From assembly GCF_013386765.1 (NCBI RefSeq), contig NZ_JACARE010000023.1, positions 116,660 through 180,659 on the forward strand: DNA of 64,000 nucleotides, in the 5' to 3' direction. Positions 60,124 to 64,000 of the stretch are shown piece by piece. A model generated the notes under the pieces. It was not told the DNA's origin and did not search any database. It was given only the letters and a program-made list of their open reading frames with translations. Both the position numbers and the translations under genes were made by a program. Within the stretch, counting starts at the first letter, position 1; each line of letters opens with the position of its first letter. This DNA is from Pseudomonas yamanorum (GTDB taxonomy: Bacteria > Pseudomonadota > Gammaproteobacteria > Pseudomonadales > Pseudomonadaceae).

Positions 60124-60147
60124 GGGTTTGCGCTGGGTAACTCGAAT

Positions 60148-60180
60148 GCTCGCCTGGTGACAGCTAGTCAGCGGGCGAGC
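60148..60180. terminator. 14-bp imperfect hairpin between convergent genes
   Basis: GCTCGCCTGGTGAC (60148-60161) pairs with GTCAGCGGGCGAGC (60167-60180), 12 of 14 positions, around AGCTA. It is between the DUF3995-like gene and the first minus-strand small gene and is the last GC-rich piece before the AT-rich toxin-immunity region. No T-tract, so termination is only possible. Confidence 0.45.
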
Positions 60181-60184
60181 AGGG

Positions 60185-60595
60185 TCAAGGATTTAGGAAG
60201 TATAGGTTGGACATGGAATCGGAGATTTTTTGTGCTTTTCCTTGCGCTACATAATTATTGAATTCTAGTTTGAGTGTGTTCTGGTTAGTGTACTTTTTGT
60301 ACCTGTGGGGTACTTCGCACGCGTATATATAAAGCCGCCATGGATCGAATCCGTCCACCCTTTCGTTTGGGCCGTAGTCGAAATCGATACATATTCCGGA
60401 AAAGTCGACTCTGCAGCCAATTCCGTGCAGTTCGTAGGAGATGTTGTCAGTAATCCTCCCGCGTTGCGAGATTTCTTTGCTGCGCCATAGTTGGATAATG
60501 TTTTTTGTTCCGAATGTTTGTTCAAGTAAAATGGTCGCCTTTTTTACTTGAGCTAGGTACTCATGAATTAAATTTTCTAGATTTTGATTTTTCAT
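60185..60595 (-). CDS. Putative immunity-type protein (DUF6896-like)
   Basis: A 136-residue protein from the ATG at 60595; no good ribosome binding site is seen and the frame is open further upstream (to at least 60661). The segment 'ELHGIGCRVDFSGICIDFDYGPNERVDGFDPWRLYIYA' resembles DUF6896, a family I recall from toxin-immunity neighbourhoods. The AT-rich, Lys/Asn-rich coding differs from flanking genes and suggests horizontal acquisition. It is the last gene of the minus-strand island behind an RHS toxin. Confidence 0.6.
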   Translation of the reverse strand: MKNQNLENLIHEYLAQVKKATILLEQTFGTKNIIQLWRSKEISQRGRITDNISYELHGIGCRVDFSGICIDFDYGPNERVDGFDPWRLYIYACEVPHRYKKYTNQNTLKLEFNNYVAQGKAQKISDSMSNLYFLNP

Positions 60596-60725
60596 GTTGA
60601 TAGTTTTGTGATAAGGAGTTGCGTGTTTGCGTATGTGTTTCGGTTTTTTTTGTTTGATCAAGTGGTGTAGAGCAATTCTCGTTTCTATTACTAGCTCATT
60701 ATTTGAGTGCTGGGTATATTTTTTA

Positions 60726-60881
60726 TTAGTGTATCGCTAAGGCTTCGATGGGCATCTTTATCTCCATTTTCAGGTACTTATTAATTGTAATAACTTCTTT
60801 GTGATTGTTGGGCGTTCTGTAAGTATGTCCGTCTGTTTGGTCGTCTAATCTGATGCGGTTTGTTTTATTTGGAATTGCTTC
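60726..60881 (-). pseudogene. Open fragment, possible remnant of a displaced toxin tip
   Basis: Between two immunity-type genes a 51-codon frame is open from just after a TAA at 60884-60882 to TAA at 60728-60726, without a start codon at its head. The translation has protein-like composition (it includes DDQTDGHTYRTPNNHKEV). It overlaps the 3' end of the Imm50-like gene by 17 bases. It could be the 3' end of a former toxin gene. The length is only modestly above chance in AT-rich DNA. Confidence 0.3.
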
Positions 60882-61293
60882 TTACTTTAAAGCGTTCATT
60901 GTCCTCTGGGCCATTTGCATAAACTGAAGGGCCGCATAAGGAGATGAATTTTGCTTTAAAATTTATTAGGGAATTTTTGGTCGTGGCTTGGAATGCAAAA
61001 AAGCTGCCGGCTTTTACTATTTTTACAGAGAAGATGTCCTTTGTGGGAATATCTTTCATAATTAATTCGCTAATGCCTGTGCAAGTAAGCCCGACTCTGC
61101 AGGTGTTAAAGTCTTTGTTTTTCCATTTTTCTGGTAAGTTATCTGGAAACTCTGGGATGTCGAACCCCAGGGCTAACGAAGGTTGATCGTTTTGTATTTG
61201 TAATGAGAAAAGAGCAATTTTGTCAATTTCGACTGGATGGCTAAAAAGTTTCCTAAAAAATATGCTCGTATCTAGTTCGTTCCAGTATTTCAT
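60865..61293 (-). CDS. Imm50-like immunity protein
   Basis: A 142-residue protein preceded by AAGGAG at proper distance. The N-terminus 'MKYWNELDTSIFFRKLFSHPVEIDKIALFSLQI' and the middle 'CRVGLTCTGISELIMKD' resemble immunity protein 50, a family that protects against polymorphic toxins. It is AT-rich like its neighbours. Its toxin partner is not visible; it may be an orphan gained with an earlier RHS tip. Family assignment from memory of the motif pattern. Confidence 0.6.
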   Translation of the reverse strand: MKYWNELDTSIFFRKLFSHPVEIDKIALFSLQIQNDQPSLALGFDIPEFPDNLPEKWKNKDFNTCRVGLTCTGISELIMKDIPTKDIFSVKIVKAGSFFAFQATTKNSLINFKAKFISLCGPSVYANGPEDNERFKVRSNSK

Positions 61294-61458
61294 TTTTCTC
61301 CTTAAACGAATAGTGTTCCTTCGCTCCGGGAATTTTGCCGTTTCGTAGTTTTCGATTCGGGAAAAATGGGCTGATCTATTTAAAGTTCAGATGTTTTTGG
61401 TGGGTATCTCTGATTGCCGTTATCGCATTATCCATCCCCCCATGGGTAGCTGCCGATT

Positions 61459-61887
61459 TCAAGCCTCGTCGCACGGCAGGTCGGCGTAATCTATGTAGCC
61501 TTCAAATGCTAAGCAGGCGATCCAATTTAGGCGTTCAGGAAAAATGTAGGTGTGCTGAGGGAATTCTGCGAAGATATCCAGTGCTCTCCTGAGATCGGTT
61601 ATCGCTATTGAGTAAGCATATTCAATAGCTGAGTCGCCTAGGAAAATTACCCTCTGAACTGCAAGACTATTCAGCTTTTCTGAAATTTCAGTTAACGCTA
61701 AGGATTTTTCCATATGGCTCAGGTCGGTTGCGTTCTGCAGGGTCTTCCAGTCGATTTGACTTCCAGCAAAGGTGATTTTTCGTTGTATTTTATTTATAAG
61801 TATTTTCTCATCTTTGTTAGGAAGTCGCTCGTAATGAATGTTGTCTGTTTTTAGGGATTTTTCAAGTTCGGTATCGAAGTGGTTCAT
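61459..61887 (-). CDS. Hypothetical protein, possible orphan immunity protein
   Basis: A 142-residue AT-rich, Lys/Asn-rich, mostly helical protein starting MNHFDTELEKSLKTDNIHYERL. AAGG is about 13 bases upstream, rather distant. No family is recognised. Soluble, no signal peptide; contains 'DLRRALDIFAEFPQHTYIFPERL' near its end. Its size, composition and place in a row of small minus-strand genes behind an RHS toxin suggest an immunity role. The stretch 61294-61458 before the Imm50-like gene holds no gene. Confidence 0.6.
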   Translation of the reverse strand: MNHFDTELEKSLKTDNIHYERLPNKDEKILINKIQRKITFAGSQIDWKTLQNATDLSHMEKSLALTEISEKLNSLAVQRVIFLGDSAIEYAYSIAITDLRRALDIFAEFPQHTYIFPERLNWIACLAFEGYIDYADLPCDEA

Positions 61888-61902
61888 GTTTATTTGATTG
61901 CC

Positions 61903-62070
61903 TTATTGGTTTTTAAATTGTGATGGGTTCTTGGGGAGCGTGATGTGGATTTTTTGATGCAAGAATATATGTGCGCGCCAGTCTTGTTGTAGTTGTAGCG
62001 GATTCAGGTGTTCGTTTATGATTTGGTGTGTATGTACCTGTAGACATCTTGTTGGGTGATTTCTCTGATT
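61903..62070 (-). pseudogene. Open fragment, possible remnant of a displaced toxin tip
   Basis: A 55-codon frame without a start opens after TGA at 62073-62071, overlaps the end of the gene at 62016-62660 and ends TAA at 61905-61903, 15 bases before the ATG at 61887. It includes QQDWRAHIFLHQKIH. A coding tail directly before an immunity-like start is the layout expected if a toxin tip once preceded it. Evidence is positional only. Confidence 0.3.
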
Positions 62071-62660
62071 TCATTTTTTTTGATTGCGCTTGCTAAGTTT
62101 TCTTGAGCATCAATCATGCTTATAAATTGAGCAGCGGCATGTGTTTCTGAATCAAAGAACCTGCAAAGCACGGTTTGTGGATGAATCTCAAGGAAGGTTT
62201 TTATATTTTTGGTGGTCACTTTTTTTTCGAAAATAGTCATGTCGGCCCAAAGCTGTTCTATTAAAGGGACTGACTTTTGCATAATCAAAATTGTTTCGCT
62301 TGAACCTTCCAGTGCGGAATTTATTATATCTCTGGGGCAGTTTGGGATGTTTTTTATTATGGTATATATGTTGGTGCTATCATTTTTTCCGAATAGGTCT
62401 CCATTTTTTATCTGGCCAGCCAATTCCTTTTTTAGTAGGTACTCCTCGGTCTTGGAGCAAAAATCTACCCATCCTGTCGACCGCCATTCCCGCTTGATCG
62501 GCCATTCTTCTACTAAGCACTCCGCCACGTTGCACCAGGAATCCCAAACGCAGCGAAAGTCATGGTCGATTAAGGTTAGCGTGGAAAACTGTGCGTCGCC
62601 TATTTGTACTATCTGGTCCCAAGGCTTTATTCCGGTCTCAATAATATATGCTGTTTTCAT
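62016..62660 (-). CDS. Probable cognate immunity protein of the RHS toxin
   Basis: A 214-residue soluble AT-rich protein starting MKTAYIIETGIKPWDQIVQIGD. Its ATG overlaps the stop of the RHS gene in ATGA, and the AAGGGAA binding site lies inside the toxin's last codons, so it is translated with the toxin. This is the standard position of the cognate immunity gene. The central segment 'DFCSKTEEYLLKKELAGQIKNGDLFG' and the rest match no family I recognise. It would bind and block the toxin tip in the producing cell and its siblings. Confidence 0.75.
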   Translation of the reverse strand: MKTAYIIETGIKPWDQIVQIGDAQFSTLTLIDHDFRCVWDSWCNVAECLVEEWPIKREWRSTGWVDFCSKTEEYLLKKELAGQIKNGDLFGKNDSTNIYTIIKNIPNCPRDIINSALEGSSETILIMQKSVPLIEQLWADMTIFEKKVTTKNIKTFLEIHPQTVLCRFFDSETHAAAQFISMIDAQENLASAIKKNEIREITQQDVYRYIHTKS

Positions 62661-64000
62661 GGTTTTCCCTTAAAGTATGTATGTGAGTCGTCACCAATCC
62701 TCAACGGTACCTTTAATCCTTTGACTGTATTTTTCGTGTTGAAGTGTGGTCCGTGATTGCCCTCTATATGACCTAGGGAGTGTTCATAAATTTTGGTGAT
62801 ATGATTTTTTCTAAGGCTGAAAACGTATACTCTTCCCGAAATATATTTATCTTGATCACGAATCTTGTCCCGCTTAACCGCTATAGGCTGCGTACTTTGT
62901 GGAATACCGCCAATCTCTTTAGCTTTTCTAAAGGCTGCATTTCTTGAGAGCTTGCTATCGGAGCCTTTAGGCGGCTCTACGTCGCCTTCGTTTACCTTGA
63001 CTTTGCTCGCTGGGTCTTCAGCACGGTGTTTCGGCTTACATCCATCCCCTCCCGGACAGGTATTCAACCCCAACGGATCCACCCACCCCGTCGGGTTGGG
63101 CACGTACTGGTATCCGTTCAGCCCTCCCGCCAGTTTCACCGGATCAGGCGTCAGATAGCGTCCAACGTCCGGATTGTAGTAGCGATGGCGGTTGTAGTGC
63201 AGCCCGCTTTCGGGGTCGAAGTATTGGCCCTGGAAGCGCAACGGGTTGGTGACGGTGTTGACGTCCAGCTTCGCGAGTTGGCCGTAGGCGCGGTAGTGGG
63301 CGGACCAAACGATTTCGCCGTCGGGTGCGGTGAGTTCCTGCGGGGTGCCGAGGTGGTCGAGTTGGTAGTGGAAGGGTTTTACGGCTTCCGGGCCGTAGCC
63401 TTTCAGCAGTGCTAACGGGCGGAAGCTGTTGGGTTCATAGATATAGCTTTGGTGATGATCAGCGCTGTGCTCGGCGATCAGCGTGTCGCCTTGCCAGAAA
63501 AACTCTGTGGTCTGGCCGTCGAGGGTTTTCGCTATGCGTCGACCGAACGGGTCGTAACGGTAGCTGGCGTGGGTGCCGTCGGGTTGGGTGACACTGATCA
63601 GTCGATGCTGGCAGTCGTAGCGGTACTCGGTGACCAACTGCTGGGCCCGGCCCCGACGCTCGCGCAGGAGGTTGCCGAAGGCGTCGTAGTCGTAATGACG
63701 GTCGCCTTGCATCAGCAGGCGGTTGCCTTTGACTACGCTCGGGCCGACGCGGTCTTGCATCAGCAGGTTGCCCGCCGGGTCGTGGACGAAGCGTTCCTGC
63801 AGGTCGTGCGAGTGGTCGGCGCGGGTCAGGCGGTCGAGCGGGTCGTAGTGGTAATCGTGCTGGCCTTTGCGGGTGTCGAGGATGCGGGTGAGGTTGCCGC
63901 GTTTGTCGTAGTCGTATTGGCGGCGCTGATGGCGTTGTTCTTGTTGGGTGATGGCATGGGCGTGCAGCCGGCCCTGATCGTCGTAGTGGTAGTGGCTGAG
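62657..64000 (-). CDS. RHS-repeat polymorphic toxin, C-terminal part (5' end outside window)
   Basis: The frame is open to the window edge, giving 447 codons of a larger protein. From 64000 to about 63065 it has YD-repeats of the RHS type ('HYDDQGRL', 'YDKRGNLTRILDTR', 'YDPLDRLTR', 'YDAFGNLLRERRG') and the conserved RHS core end 'YNPDVGRYLTPDPVKLAGG' and VDPLGL (63065-63082). Downstream is a variable tip of about 134 residues with an abrupt shift to AT-rich codons. The tip includes 'SRNAAFRKAKEIGGIPQS', HSLGH, GPHFN and 'DDSHTYF', a pattern like HNH/EndoVII-fold toxins with an SHH signature. Delivery by type VI secretion is likely, not shown. Confidence 0.88.
   Translation of the reverse strand, partial: LSHYHYDDQGRLHAHAITQQEQRHQRRQYDYDKRGNLTRILDTRKGQHDYHYDPLDRLTRADHSHDLQERFVHDPAGNLLMQDRVGPSVVKGNRLLMQGDRHYDYDAFGNLLRERRGRAQQLVTEYRYDCQHRLISVTQPDGTHASYRYDPFGRRIAKTLDGQTTEFFWQGDTLIAEHSADHHQSYIYEPNSFRPLALLKGYGPEAVKPFHYQLDHLGTPQELTAPDGEIVWSAHYRAYGQLAKLDVNTVTNPLRFQGQYFDPESGLHYNRHRYYNPDVGRYLTPDPVKLAGGLNGYQYVPNPTGWVDPLGLNTCPGGDGCKPKHRAEDPASKVKVNEGDVEPPKGSDSKLSRNAAFRKAKEIGGIPQSTQPIAVKRDKIRDQDKYISGRVYVFSLRKNHITKIYEHSLGHIEGNHGPHFNTKNTVKGLKVPLRIGDDSHTYFKGKP

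Noticed and set aside
61294..61458. Possible toxin-tail remnant directly before the Imm50-like gene
   Set aside because: All three minus-strand frames are partly open over about 30 codons and none has clear protein character, so no choice is supported.
61335..61592. 85-codon plus-strand frame with a hydrophobic segment
   Set aside because: It overlaps the end of the minus-strand gene at 61459-61887 and has no binding site or family.
62209..62673. Plus-strand frame opposite the toxin's immunity gene
   Set aside because: The minus-strand gene is coupled to the toxin by ATGA with a binding site; the opposite frame has a Ser/Phe-rich, antisense-like composition.

Overview
The window looks like a chromosome segment of a fluorescent-group Pseudomonas. 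Evidence: high-GC coding sequence with strong third-position bias, an OprD-family porin, CoA-acylating MmsA inside an inositol cluster, a PraB/AlkB/FadL alkane locus, and many REPIN-type inverted repeats with arms such as GTGGGAGCTGGCTTGCCTGC, which are typical of P. fluorescens-like genomes. No rRNA, tRNA, CRISPR array, phage or transposase gene was recognised. All assignments come from reading motifs; no database search was run.

Region 1 (1-14.4 kb): a LysR regulator divergent from a peptide-type ABC importer (binding protein, two permeases, one fused two-domain ATPase), an OprD porin, an M14-type amide hydrolase, an ornithine-type aminotransferase, an AcnA-type aconitase and a family-3 binding-protein fold without signal peptide whose start overlaps the aconitase gene. 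Together they read as an uptake-and-cleavage catabolic unit for an N-acylated or amide-linked diamino compound. The substrate is unknown. A NUDIX hydrolase, a Gfo/Idh/MocA oxidoreductase and a secreted RNase T2 follow.

Region 2 (16.1-34.0 kb): an alkane/ketone oxidation locus. On the minus strand lie a Baeyer-Villiger monooxygenase, an SDR and a PF10118-type protein as one operon. On the plus strand are an alpha/beta hydrolase, AlkB, three small secreted PraB-like paralogues, a FadL-type outer membrane channel, and a beta-oxidation set (FadE, FabG-like reductase, MaoC hydratase, thiolase, FadD). This would allow terminal (AlkB) and sub-terminal (BVMO plus esterase) attack, uptake and conversion to acetyl-CoA. 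Rubredoxin and its reductase are not in the window.

Region 3 (34.1-50.7 kb): a complete myo-inositol regulon: RpiR-type repressor, divergent iolC (fused to DUF2090), iolE, iolB, mmsA/iolA, iolI-like, iolD, iolG, a further sugar isomerase and Gfo/Idh dehydrogenase, then a sugar-type ABC importer. Two near-identical palindromes (GGAA-N6-TTCC) lie in the rpiR/iolC gap and before the importer, suggesting one repressor controls both units.

Region 4 (51-60.1 kb): housekeeping-type and accessory genes: a DksA-like protein with a degenerate zinc finger, a chemoreceptor with its putative sensor behind the signalling domain, several small conserved-looking proteins, an orphan glycine-betaine-type binding protein, a TonB-dependent receptor with a DUF2946 protein, and a DUF3995-like membrane protein.

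Region 5 (60.2-64.0 kb): a polymorphic-toxin locus on the minus strand. A 5'-truncated RHS protein ends in a variable tip with an HNH/EndoVII-like (SHH-type) signature, translationally coupled to a downstream gene (probable immunity), followed by three more AT-rich small genes (two look immunity-like) and two open fragments that could be remnants of displaced toxin tips.
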